Positions 1 to 8,610 of a stretch of DNA of 64,000 nucleotides are shown in pieces. How positions within the stretch are numbered: position 1 is the first letter of the stretch; each line of letters begins with the position of its first letter. The DNA is from Paludibacteraceae bacterium (GTDB lineage: Bacteria; Bacteroidota; Bacteroidia; Bacteroidales; Paludibacteraceae). The notes beneath the pieces were generated by a model. That model had not been told where the DNA came from, ran no database searches, and saw nothing but the letters and a program-made list of their open reading frames with translations. The stretch lies in the NCBI GenBank assembly GCA_016285885.1, contig JAEERP010000003.1:191510-255509 (forward strand), read 5' to 3'. Position numbers and translations under genes: made by a program.

Positions 1-1035
1 AGAGGCGTCCACGTTCGGATAACCCATTTCAGACGAGTGGAAGATCTTGGAACTATTCTCCGCCTGATAACGGAACACACCATTCACCTGCGTGCCGATC
101 CAAATGCTATGGTCTGAGTCCTCAAAGATTGTGTGCACCTTCTGCAGGTCCTCCTCTCCTCCGTAAGACTTCACCTCGACGAACGAGCCGAACCGATCCA
201 TCCTCCACAGCCCATCTCCCCATGTGCCGAACCAAACTCGTCCTTTCGCATCCTTCAGCATGACGGATATATTCTTGAAAGGCGTATTCAACTCCTTGGC
301 GACCGGCAATCCATGTTCAGGAATATCATATAGCCAAACACCCCCCATGTTGGTGGAGACCAAGACACGGGAGGAATCTAGTTCCAGAATCGAGGAGGCA
401 GGCGCCTTATCCTTGGAGAGCGTATAAAACTTCAACTCCTCCCCTTTGGCAGAGAAGAGGTGAAGCCCGTCGAAAGAGCCCACCCAAAGATCACCAAATC
501 TATCCTCATAAAAAGATTGTACAAGCAGTTGACTCGTGATGCCTGTCAAAAGTGAATCCTCCGAAAAACGACTCCGTAACGTGTCATACGGGAAGATGCC
601 GCTTGTGGTCAACAATAGACTCCTTCCGTCACGCAATCGGGAGAACCCGGTCACGGACTTCACGTACTTCTCCATCAATTCAGGAAAACGTCGGCTGACG
701 AAGGTGTCCGTCGACCAATCATACGATTGGAGCATGCCATTGTCTCCTCCAAAAAGGATGTCCCCCTCAGGAGTGTTCGACAGGCAACTCACATTGTTCC
801 GCATCAGTCCGCCCCGCTTCTTCGAATAGTTCTTGAAGTTTGTGCCATCGAACCGGCTCACACCATCCTGCGTGGCGGTCCAAATGAAGCCGTTACGGTC
901 TTGCCCGATGCCTAACACGAAGTCACAGCACAACCCATCCTTCGTCTTGTAATGGTCAAAACAAAGACGTTCGCTCGCGCGAGGAACCGCGCAAGTAATA
1001 AGCAAAGACAAGGTTATGAGCAACTTTAAACGCAT
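1..1035 (-). CDS. Propeller-type membrane regulator, N-terminal part (cut by window edge)
   Basis: The frame is open from an ATG at 1035 to base 1, giving 345 codons, and the 3' part lies outside the window. It starts with a signal peptide (MRLKLLITLSLLITCAV) followed by FDHYKTKDGLCCDFVLGIGQDRNG-like Reg_prop beta-propeller repeats with GxIWxATxDGVSRFDG and WVGSFDGLHLFS blades. It is closely colinear with the complete regulator at 5514-8216, even at the cut (SSEMGYPNVDAS versus SSEMGYPNIDAS), so the missing part probably carries a Y_Y_Y domain, a membrane segment and an AraC-type HTH. Propellers of this type in Bacteroidetes sense oligosaccharides in the periplasm. Its position beside mannanase genes suggests a mannan-derived ligand, which is inference. 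A -7 element TATTTTTG lies on the minus strand at 1054-1061. Confidence 0.9.
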   Translation of the reverse strand, partial: MRLKLLITLSLLITCAVPRASERLCFDHYKTKDGLCCDFVLGIGQDRNGFIWTATQDGVSRFDGTNFKNYSKKRGGLMRNNVSCLSNTPEGDILFGGDNGMLQSYDWSTDTFVSRRFPELMEKYVKSVTGFSRLRDGRSLLLTTSGIFPYDTLRSRFSEDSLLTGITSQLLVQSFYEDRFGDLWVGSFDGLHLFSAKGEELKFYTLSKDKAPASSILELDSSRVLVSTNMGGVWLYDIPEHGLPVAKELNTPFKNISVMLKDAKGRVWFGTWGDGLWRMDRFGSFVEVKSYGGEEDLQKVHTIFEDSDHSIWIGTQVNGVFRYQAENSSKIFHSSEMGYPNVDAS

Positions 1036-1173
1036 AAACTGAAAGAAGTGCTACAAAAATAATTTTTTTCTTTCTCTTTTCCACGCCCCAACTTTCTATT
1101 TTTGAGAAATCAAGGCAGAAAAAGGAAACATCTCCTTAACGGTTCGGACGCTTTGGTTTTGCTATCTATGTGT

Positions 1174-2364
1174 CTACGATGATAAATCCTTCATCATCAG
1201 AAAATCTTTGAGGCGGATGTGTTGCACGGTGCTCGTCGAATAATCGTTCTCATCGTTGGTGATGAGGATCTTCTTACGGGAATTGTCAAGTTCATTGAAT
1301 GGTGCGAATTCACGTTTGTAGGTGCTCTCCTCAACCACGCTGTAGGCCACTTGCACAAGATACTCATGTCCATTCTTTACAGCAAGGAAATCGATTTCTT
1401 TGTTGTTCATGTTGTACACCTTGAGTTGGTAGCCCATGTAGATAAGTTCGTTATATACCACATTTTCAAGGTTATGCGAGATATCAAAACGATTATTGGG
1501 CTGACGGATGGAGTTGAAGGCCACATCCTCGTCATATAGTTTCGTGTAGAATTCAAGCTGTTTCTTCGCCTTGGTTGAGTATTGCTCGACCTTTCGGATA
1601 ACGTATGCCTCTTCCAGGTAATCGAGGTATTTCATCACCGTATTTACCGAACAATCAGTCTTTTGTGATTTCAGATAATTGTGGACGGAGTTGGAACTGA
1701 AGATACGTGCGTTCGATATGAGCACATAATTCACCAGCTTGGTGAATATTTCCTTCTTGCGGATGTTATAACGGTTGATGATGTCGTTCAATACAATCGT
1801 CTCGTCCAAGTCGTTCAGGTAACGGAGCATCTCATCTTCTCCTTTGAATTCTATCCTTTTAGGAAATCCCCCATATATCAGATAGTCGTTTATGGATACT
1901 GTGCGCCCGAGTTCTTGGGCATATTCCACAATCTCCTTGTACACGAACGGACGTATGGTGAATGAGACATAGCGCCCGCTCAGCTCCTTCGTGAACTCGC
2001 GCGAAAGCAGTTTTGAGTTCGATCCTGTAATAAAAAGAGAGATGTTCCGCAGACGGAGCGAACGGCACGCGAGATTCCAGTCCTTCACCATTTGTACCTC
2101 ATCAAGGAAAACGTAGACCTTCTTTTCTGAAACAATCTGTTTTTCAATGTATTCAATGAGTTCGATGTCATTGGTGATTTGGGAAGAAATATGCCTGTCC
2201 TCGAAGTTCAGGTAGATAATATCCTTCCCCTGCGCAGTGAGTTCGCTTTTTATCTGTTCCAGCACTACCGATTTGCCACATCGACGAATGCCGGTGATAA
2301 CTTTTATTAGATCGCTTTCATAAAACGGTCTGATTTGTGAAATGTATCTTTCCCTGACTATCAT
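1174..2364 (-). CDS. AAA_14 / DUF4143 family ATPase
   Basis: This 396-aa protein has the layout of the common AAA_14-DUF4143 family. The N-terminal P-loop ATPase has Walker A GIRRCGKSVVL at about residues 26-36 and Walker B VYVFLDEVQ near residue 88. The C-terminal half has the DUF4143 pattern, with a winged-helix-like middle and NKEIDFLAVKNGHEYLVQVAYS, which resembles a PD-(D/E)xK nuclease-like fold. The cellular role of the family is not established. These genes are abundant, mobile-looking and often strain-variable in Bacteroidales. It sits alone between a regulator and a mannanase and is unlikely to belong to the sugar pathway. Its promoter region is an unusual array of palindromes (2372-2453), so it is probably tightly or self-regulated. 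Confidence 0.9.
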   Translation of the reverse strand: MIVRERYISQIRPFYESDLIKVITGIRRCGKSVVLEQIKSELTAQGKDIIYLNFEDRHISSQITNDIELIEYIEKQIVSEKKVYVFLDEVQMVKDWNLACRSLRLRNISLFITGSNSKLLSREFTKELSGRYVSFTIRPFVYKEIVEYAQELGRTVSINDYLIYGGFPKRIEFKGEDEMLRYLNDLDETIVLNDIINRYNIRKKEIFTKLVNYVLISNARIFSSNSVHNYLKSQKTDCSVNTVMKYLDYLEEAYVIRKVEQYSTKAKKQLEFYTKLYDEDVAFNSIRQPNNRFDISHNLENVVYNELIYMGYQLKVYNMNNKEIDFLAVKNGHEYLVQVAYSVVEESTYKREFAPFNELDNSRKKILITNDENDYSTSTVQHIRLKDFLMMKDLSS

Positions 2365-2371
2365 ACGCTTC

Positions 2372-2453
2372 CTACTGAAAACTTTTTACAAATATAGCAA
2401 AAGTTTTCACTATACTGAAAACTTTTTCAAAAATCGGCAAAAGTTTTCAGTAG
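2372..2453 (-). promoter_or_regulatory. Tandem 40-bp palindromic operator/promoter of the AAA_14 gene
   Basis: Two 40-bp units lie in tandem. Each contains ACTGAAAACTTTT, a short spacer and AAAAGTTTTCA in inverse orientation. Direct copies of ACTGAAAACTTTT start at 2374 and 2414, and inverted copies at 2399 and 2439, both pairs exactly 40 bp apart. The outermost arms CTACTGAAAACTTTT and AAAAGTTTTCAGTAG are perfect inverted repeats of 15 bp. On the minus strand a perfect Bacteroidetes -7 element, TATATTTG (2389-2396), lies in the loop of the gene-proximal unit, 25 bp from the start codon. A protein bound to the palindromes would therefore block the promoter. Operator function is inferred. Confidence 0.6.
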
Positions 2454-2563
2454 CGGGTCGCCTCTGACAAAATCCATATCATTTCCTGCTATCGATAGAG
2501 CCCACCAATTCTAATGTCATGCCTATACGATGAAAATGGGCCTAAATGCAACAAATGTATATC

Positions 2564-2585
2564 TTTTTGCCACACACAGATAACC
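2564..2585 (+). promoter_or_regulatory. Candidate regulator site upstream of the GH26/GH5 mannanase
   Basis: TTTTTGCCAC followed by a few bases and ACAGATAACC occurs here and again at 8416-8437 upstream of the second mannanase gene. The following 40 bp also align loosely (CTTTATT...ATTTG...GTAAG). Shared conservation upstream of two mannan genes, next to AraC-type regulators, suggests an activator binding site. This is inference. Confidence 0.5.
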
Positions 2586-2663
2586 TACAGAATGCTTTAT
2601 TTCTCGACATTTGCAGAGTAAGTATTAATGAAGCATATGTATTTTATTAAAACAAGAGTTATC

Positions 2664-5366
2664 ATGAAAACAACAAAACTTGTATTACTATTTTGCGCAC
2701 TGTTTTGGATCGTAGGAGAGTCGACAGCGGCGATTTCCACCCAACCCGTCACAAAGGACGCTACGGAGGGGGCTACACTATTGTATAAATTTCTGTATGA
2801 TCATTTCAAGAAAAACACGATTTCAGGGGTTATGTGCGGCGACATGGACAATGGGGCAAGCTACAAGACCCAAGTGGATGTGGCTTACCTCTATTCCATC
2901 GACGGTAATAAGTACCCCGCATTGGTGGGCGTTGACCTCCTGAACGCCACGGGCGCGCAATCGGACGAGGCATGGTTCAAGACCTACACACAGTCGGGCA
3001 TCAGCCTCGCCAAGGAGCTTTGGAAGGATGGCGGAATACCTTCCTTCAACTGGCACTGGAAGGTGGGCTCGGAGAATGCCTTCTACGCCAAAGGGGCGAA
3101 CGATAGCTACACGGACTTCGATTATACCAAAGGCTTCAAGGCTGGCACCACCGAGTGGGACACCTCCTCGGAGACCTACCGACTGCTTATCGCGGACATC
3201 GACCATGTGGCTGACCTCTTCCTGGAACTGCAGGCATCTGGCGTGGCAGCTATCTGGAGACCGCTCCACGAGGCTTCCGGCGGATGGTTCTGGTGGGGCA
3301 CGAAGGGCGCGAAGAGCTACGTGGCGCTCTATAGACTGGTGTACGACCGCATGGTGAACGTCAAGGGCGTCAAGAACCTGATATGGGTCTGGAACCTCGA
3401 AAAGGACCCTACCCAAAGCTATGCCTACAACGAGGCATGGTACCCGGGAGATCAATATATCGATGTGATCGGTGTGGATATCTACAACGGGGCGAATAAT
3501 ACCCAGTCTAATATTAATACCTGGAACACCATCATATCCAAGATGGGTAGCGATAAGATCCTCGCCCTCACGGAGAACGGTCCGATCGTGGACCCTGCCG
3601 AAGCGCAGAAAAATGGTGACATATGGTCTTGGTGGATGCCTTGGTACAACTCATGGAGCGGTGGTTTCATCGACCAAACCAGCGCCAGTCTCTGGAAGAG
3701 CGCCATGAGCAGCGACCTCATCATCACCCTCGACGAGATGCCGGGATGGGGCACTTACCATGAGGTGGAGGATCCCTCCTGCGCGGAATCACTCAAGAAG
3801 AATATCTACGAGGCGGAATGCTCCGCGGACTATGTGGCGTCCGTTGAGTCGGTGAACAAGGTGTCCGGGAGCGGTGCGCTGAACCTCAAGGAGAGCACCG
3901 ACTACATCAATATCAACATTCCCTTGGAGAAAAAGGGCTCTTATAAGGTATATGTGGGCTACAACTCCGTCTACGGATTCAAACAGATCGACTGCGCGGT
4001 GAACGGTGTGAGCGGAACCGCCAACCTAGGAGAAGACAAGGATGATGAGAGCGTGGACAAGATGGGGGAGACCCTCGTGGGCACGTTCGAATTCGCCGCT
4101 GGCGAGAACGTGGTGAAGCTCACGCCTATCTGGACATGGGCGGTGGTAGACTACGTGCGCATAGAAAAGGACAATGACGCTCCTGTGTATGAGTTCAATG
4201 TTTCGGACGTGGACGGATTCAAGGTGAGCGGCAACAAACTGCTTGACCGTTGCGACAACGAGTTCGTGATGAGGGGTGTCAACCTAGCCTACACCTGGTA
4301 CAAAAGTTCCGCCTACGATCAGCTGAAGGCGATCTACAATAACAAGGCGAATGCGGTGCGTATCGTCCTGACCAACGGCAACGCCTACGGTTCGCCAGCG
4401 GACGACGCGGCTTCCGTCAAGAAGCTCATCGACGCTTGCAAGGCCTATGGCATGGTGGCCATCCTGGAGGTGCATGACGTGACGGGAAGCGATAAGATCA
4501 GCGACCTCGAAGGAGCGGCGCAATACTTCGCCAACCTCGCCAGCACGCTGAAGGGAACAGAACACTACGTGATCATCAATATCGCCAACGAGTGGCACAA
4601 CTCCTCCTCTGCGGCCAACTGGAAGGATGGTTATGTGAAGGCCATCCCAATCATCCGTAACGCGGGCTTGCGCCACTGCATCATGGTCGACGCAGGCGGA
4701 TACGGACAGAGCGCGGCCACCATCCACACCTATGGGAAGGATGTCTTGGCGGCAGACCCGGAGAACAACGTCCTCTTCTCTATCCACATGTACGGGACAG
4801 CGGGAAACAAGAACCGTGTGAAGAGCAATATCGACGGAGTCATCAACCAAGGACTCGCCCTCTGCATCGGAGAGTTCGGTTGGTACCATAGCGATGGGGA
4901 TGTGGACGAGGACCAAATCCTCTCCTATTGCCAAGAGAAGAACGTGGGTTGGCTGGCATGGTCATGGTATGGCAACGGAAGCCCGGTGGAGTACCTCGAC
5001 CTCGTGAAGGACGCTTCGTCCACCCCAACCCTAGCCACACAGTCTGCGGAAGGAAACTCCTGCGCATGGGGGAAAAAGATAGTGGACGCATGGAAAGAAG
5101 AAGCGAAAGCACCTTCTTTAGAGGAATGTACATCCTCAACTAATGAATTATACGCTTCCGACACCCAATATTGTCTATATGACCAGAAAAATCATCAACT
5201 TTTCATTGAGTGCATCAATGCCACATATATCAGGGTGGTGGATGTGAATGGAAAAATTGTGATGGACAAAATAGTGAATGGAGTTCTAACCATAAACACT
5301 ACCGGATGGGCAAACGGAGTATATTTTGTGATGGTCAACGAGAAATCTTATAAATTCATTAGATAG
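2664..5366 (+). CDS. Double endo-beta-mannanase GH26-CBM35-GH5_8, secreted
   Basis: Start ATG 2664 is preferred over 2628 because it opens directly into a signal peptide (MKTTKLVLLFCALFWIVGESTAA); the product has 900 aa. Residues of about 25-365 form a GH26 mannanase with acid/base Glu203 in RPLHEASGGWFWWG and nucleophile Glu304 in ALTENG. Residues of about 380-502 are a CBM35-like module (IYEAECSADY...VDYVRIE). Residues of about 518-800 are a GH5 subfamily 8 mannanase, closely resembling Bacillus enzymes, with acid/base Glu643 in NIANEW and nucleophile Glu737 in IGEFGWYHSDGDVD. The last ~70 residues (VVDVNGKIVMD...GVYFVMV) resemble a T9SS sorting domain, so the enzyme is probably exported and surface-bound. 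It should cut beta-1,4-mannan or glucomannan internally at two active sites. Confidence 0.95.
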   Translation: MKTTKLVLLFCALFWIVGESTAAISTQPVTKDATEGATLLYKFLYDHFKKNTISGVMCGDMDNGASYKTQVDVAYLYSIDGNKYPALVGVDLLNATGAQSDEAWFKTYTQSGISLAKELWKDGGIPSFNWHWKVGSENAFYAKGANDSYTDFDYTKGFKAGTTEWDTSSETYRLLIADIDHVADLFLELQASGVAAIWRPLHEASGGWFWWGTKGAKSYVALYRLVYDRMVNVKGVKNLIWVWNLEKDPTQSYAYNEAWYPGDQYIDVIGVDIYNGANNTQSNINTWNTIISKMGSDKILALTENGPIVDPAEAQKNGDIWSWWMPWYNSWSGGFIDQTSASLWKSAMSSDLIITLDEMPGWGTYHEVEDPSCAESLKKNIYEAECSADYVASVESVNKVSGSGALNLKESTDYININIPLEKKGSYKVYVGYNSVYGFKQIDCAVNGVSGTANLGEDKDDESVDKMGETLVGTFEFAAGENVVKLTPIWTWAVVDYVRIEKDNDAPVYEFNVSDVDGFKVSGNKLLDRCDNEFVMRGVNLAYTWYKSSAYDQLKAIYNNKANAVRIVLTNGNAYGSPADDAASVKKLIDACKAYGMVAILEVHDVTGSDKISDLEGAAQYFANLASTLKGTEHYVIINIANEWHNSSSAANWKDGYVKAIPIIRNAGLRHCIMVDAGGYGQSAATIHTYGKDVLAADPENNVLFSIHMYGTAGNKNRVKSNIDGVINQGLALCIGEFGWYHSDGDVDEDQILSYCQEKNVGWLAWSWYGNGSPVEYLDLVKDASSTPTLATQSAEGNSCAWGKKIVDAWKEEAKAPSLEECTSSTNELYASDTQYCLYDQKNHQLFIECINATYIRVVDVNGKIVMDKIVNGVLTINTTGWANGVYFVMVNEKSYKFIR

Positions 5367-5445
5367 TATCGAGTATCTTTACCTCTCCTTGACATATGGG
5401 AGATTAGAGCCGCAGCTTCGTTATTCGGCTGATTTTTATAACAAG

Positions 5446-5493
5446 AAGAGCACCTATTTTCGTATATCCGCGATATACAGAATGGGTGTTCTT
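5446..5493. terminator. Bidirectional hairpin between convergent genes
   Basis: AAGAGCACCTATT at 5446-5458 is an imperfect inverted repeat of AATGGGTGTTCTT at 5481-5493, with an inner GTATAT/ATATAC stem. It sits between the convergent mannanase and regulator genes. Terminator function is inferred from position. Confidence 0.5.
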
Positions 5494-5513
5494 CTTCCTT
5501 GTTTACAGGATTA

Positions 5514-8216
5514 TCACTCTCTTTTTTGCCGTGAAGGGGGATAACCAAAGTATTCTTTGTACTTGCGGCTGAAATAATATGGATTACTAAACCCTGTCAG
5601 GAATGACACTTCTTTGATAGGCATACACATAGTGCGCAACATCTCATCCGCCTTTTTTAATCGATAAACCCCAATGAGTTCTGCCGGGGTGAGATCCGTT
5701 AGTGGCTTCAACTTACGAATCAAAGTGGACTTACTGACTCTTAATTCTTTCGCCAAGTCCTCTACCGAAAAATTTGGATTCGTATAGTTCTGGTCTATGG
5801 TGGACATCACTTGTGCCATGAACGGATTGATGGGAGGTTCTTTCTCAGATTCGTTTGATGCGCCCAAAGCATTTGCATGTGTTTTCACATATCTAAGCCA
5901 TGCAAATAGTCCGTATGACAACATAACCAAGATGATCACGACAAGAGAGATGAACCACCATGACTGCCACCACGGTGAGGCAACACTCAACTTCAAGCAC
6001 AATTGAGACGGATTGTTCTCATGTCCATCGACATATACCGATAATTCCAACTCGTAATCTCCTGCAGGAAGATGGTTCAAAACGATCTCTCGCTTCCCTT
6101 TCAGATCTATCCATGTATTGTCGTATTCTTTCAGTCTATAACAACATACGACATCCCTTCCAGAGAGAGAGACAACATCGAACGATATACGGGTCTCTTC
6201 ATTATCTCCATCCATTTTGACAAGTCTTTCTATGATGGGCAGAGTGAACCTTTCCCCGTTATGTTTCGTCCCTTCCACTTTTGACCATGTCACGCATTTA
6301 AGCCGTTCTGATGAATTTATATCATTGGGATTCAGTACAATAAATCCATTTGAGCAACCAAAGAACAAATTACCTTTGGAACTTTCATATATGGCGCGAG
6401 GCTGGAAGAATAGATTGCCGTATTTATCCTTAGGAAGTGGAATTTTTCTGAATGTTCGTTTCTTCAAATTTACGCAAAAGATGCCTGCAGAACCATCACA
6501 CCATAAAAAACCTTGTTTGTCAAGATAAACAGATGTATAGCTCGCCTCAGGTAAGAAATCAAGCATACTCAGGTCTCCCGTTTCCTTGGATGCCTGTAAA
6601 ACGCCACAAATGGTGGCGACATATAGGTCCCCCTCCTCATCACATACCCCATCCATCAATATGCAAGGTTCAGAGGTGTTAGGGTCACTCTTCCATGAAG
6701 AAATACGCATGTCATAACCGTTACAATACCAAATATTAAAAGGAGAAACTATCCACTTCGTTCCATCTCGGTTCTCCTCCATATCTTCAATCCATCTATC
6801 CTCGATCTCACTGTTTATATTGAATTTACGTTTCTCCCACGAACCATCAACATGGCGCACATAGACACCGTCACCTTGTGTGGCAACCCATATCTCACCA
6901 TTCCTCATATAACGCACACATTTGGAACTATTGACTATGTTAGTCAAGTTCCCGTATTGTATTGGAGTCACTTCTCCTCCTACCGAAACCTTACCAATGC
7001 CATTAAACCAAGAAGAAACCAAAAATGAGTCTTCCTTCCATGAACAGAAGGAGAGGATGCTTCCACCCATGTTGGAAAAACTACTCTCTGGTTCTACGTA
7101 TTTTCCTCCAGCTGTCACCAAATGGACTCCGGAGCCATCCGAACCAACGTACAGGTTTCCGTCGGAACGTTCCAGAAAGCAGGAAGCGTCAATATTTGGA
7201 TATCCCATCTCGGAAGAATGTGAAATTCTCGAATTGTTTTCAGCCTGATAGCGAAATAAACCATTAACTTGCGTACCCACCCATATGCTATGATCCGAAT
7301 CTTCAAACAACGCATGAACTTTTTTCAAATCATCGTCCTCTCCAAAGGTTTTTATCTCGGTAAACTTTCCGAAATGATCCATTCGCCACAATCCATAACC
7401 CCATGTCCCAAACCATATTCGACTCTTTGTGTCCTTCAGCATAACAGAGACATTTCTGAATGGTGTGTTAAACTCTTCACATGTGGGCGTATCATGTCCG
7501 GAAACATCAAATAGCCAAACATGTCCCATATTGGAGGAAACCAAAACATGGGTGGAATCCAATTCGACGATCGATGAAGCGGGCGCTTTATCCTTGGAAA
7601 GCAAGTAAGACTTCAGTTCCTTCCCTTGTCGGGAAAAGAGGTGAAGTCCGTCGAATGTTCCCACCCAATAATTTCCTAATCTGTCCTGATAAAACGATGT
7701 GACGAACAGCGGACTTGTGATATCTGTCAGAAGTGAGTCCGCCGCAAAACATTTTTTTATCGTATCGTATGTGAAAATGCCACTCGTCGACAATAATAGA
7801 GCCCTTCCATCATGTAATGTCGAGAAACCTGTCACCGACTTCACATATTTTTCCATCAACTCTGGGAATCGCTTACTAAGAAATGTATCGGCAGAAAGTT
7901 CATAAGTTTGTAACATGCCATTGTCACCGCCGAAAACGATTTCCCCCGCTGAGGTGTTTGTAATGCAATTCACATTGTTTTGCATCAATCCTCCCCGATT
8001 CTTCGAATAGTTCTTGAAATATATACCGTCAAATCGACTTACTCCATTTTGAGTCACGACCCATATAAATCCATTGGCATCCTGTTCCACTCCCAATACA
8101 AAATCACAGCACAATCCATCCTGTGTCCTATAGTGGTCAAAACTAAGGCGCTCACTCAAGCACGTGATTCTGCAGGAAAAGAGAATCGTGAACAATATGA
8201 ATATTTTCTTTCGCAT
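5514..8216 (-). CDS. Kinase-less propeller/Y_Y_Y/AraC membrane regulator
   Basis: Start ATG 8216 is preferred over 8234 because it opens into a signal peptide (MRKKIFILFTILFSCRITC); the product has 900 aa. Most of the protein is a Reg_prop beta-propeller (repeated GxIWVxTxxG and WVGTxxGLxxF blades), followed by a Y_Y_Y-like domain (YRLKEYDNTWIDL...LPAGDYELELSVYV). One membrane segment follows (WWFISLVVIILVMLSYGLFAWL), then an AraC-family HTH of about 105 residues (FSVEDLAKELRVSKSTLIRKL...GFSNPYYFSRKYKEYFG). Hybrid two-component sensors of this layout normally carry histidine kinase and receiver domains between the membrane segment and the HTH. None is present here, so ligand binding outside must act directly on a membrane-tethered DNA-binding domain. 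It is flanked by mannanase genes on both sides and is the likely regulator of both. Confidence 0.93.
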   Translation of the reverse strand: MRKKIFILFTILFSCRITCLSERLSFDHYRTQDGLCCDFVLGVEQDANGFIWVVTQNGVSRFDGIYFKNYSKNRGGLMQNNVNCITNTSAGEIVFGGDNGMLQTYELSADTFLSKRFPELMEKYVKSVTGFSTLHDGRALLLSTSGIFTYDTIKKCFAADSLLTDITSPLFVTSFYQDRLGNYWVGTFDGLHLFSRQGKELKSYLLSKDKAPASSIVELDSTHVLVSSNMGHVWLFDVSGHDTPTCEEFNTPFRNVSVMLKDTKSRIWFGTWGYGLWRMDHFGKFTEIKTFGEDDDLKKVHALFEDSDHSIWVGTQVNGLFRYQAENNSRISHSSEMGYPNIDASCFLERSDGNLYVGSDGSGVHLVTAGGKYVEPESSFSNMGGSILSFCSWKEDSFLVSSWFNGIGKVSVGGEVTPIQYGNLTNIVNSSKCVRYMRNGEIWVATQGDGVYVRHVDGSWEKRKFNINSEIEDRWIEDMEENRDGTKWIVSPFNIWYCNGYDMRISSWKSDPNTSEPCILMDGVCDEEGDLYVATICGVLQASKETGDLSMLDFLPEASYTSVYLDKQGFLWCDGSAGIFCVNLKKRTFRKIPLPKDKYGNLFFQPRAIYESSKGNLFFGCSNGFIVLNPNDINSSERLKCVTWSKVEGTKHNGERFTLPIIERLVKMDGDNEETRISFDVVSLSGRDVVCCYRLKEYDNTWIDLKGKREIVLNHLPAGDYELELSVYVDGHENNPSQLCLKLSVASPWWQSWWFISLVVIILVMLSYGLFAWLRYVKTHANALGASNESEKEPPINPFMAQVMSTIDQNYTNPNFSVEDLAKELRVSKSTLIRKLKPLTDLTPAELIGVYRLKKADEMLRTMCMPIKEVSFLTGFSNPYYFSRKYKEYFGYPPSRQKRE

Positions 8217-8610
8217 ATAATAGAAATTCCACAATAAAAATAGTCATAATTTTTGAATCTTAAAACAGACAATCATGTCTCTCGCTATGCAATAATCGGA
8301 CATTCCTCTTACAGATTTACTACTACAAAAGGGTTCAGAAATACGGATGCGCCAAAAAGATATTTTTTGCCACATATAAATATCATAATCTGAGGCGAGG
8401 TGTCAATTTTATATTTTTTTGCCACGTACAGATAACCGCAAAAACGCTTTATTCACCGAAATTTGTGACGTAAGCATTACAACAAAAAGAGGATCCTCTC
8501 TAAAAAATGTTGCAGTAATATTTTTTTATCATTCATAACTTAAGGTGTACTATTCCTGTCATACTTGATTTGACAAAAAGGGATGTGTCCCTTATTTTAA
8601 TCTAACGCGT
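8217..8610 (+). promoter_or_regulatory. Divergent regulatory region between regulator and esterase-mannanase
   Basis: This 394-bp AT-rich gap contains no credible gene. It holds two copies of the TTTTTGCCAC motif, at 8364-8373 and 8416-8425. The second continues with GTACAGATAACC and matches the site upstream of the first mannanase at 2564-2585. The start of the downstream gene follows an AT-rich stretch without a clear Shine-Dalgarno sequence, as is usual in this phylum. Confidence 0.5.
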
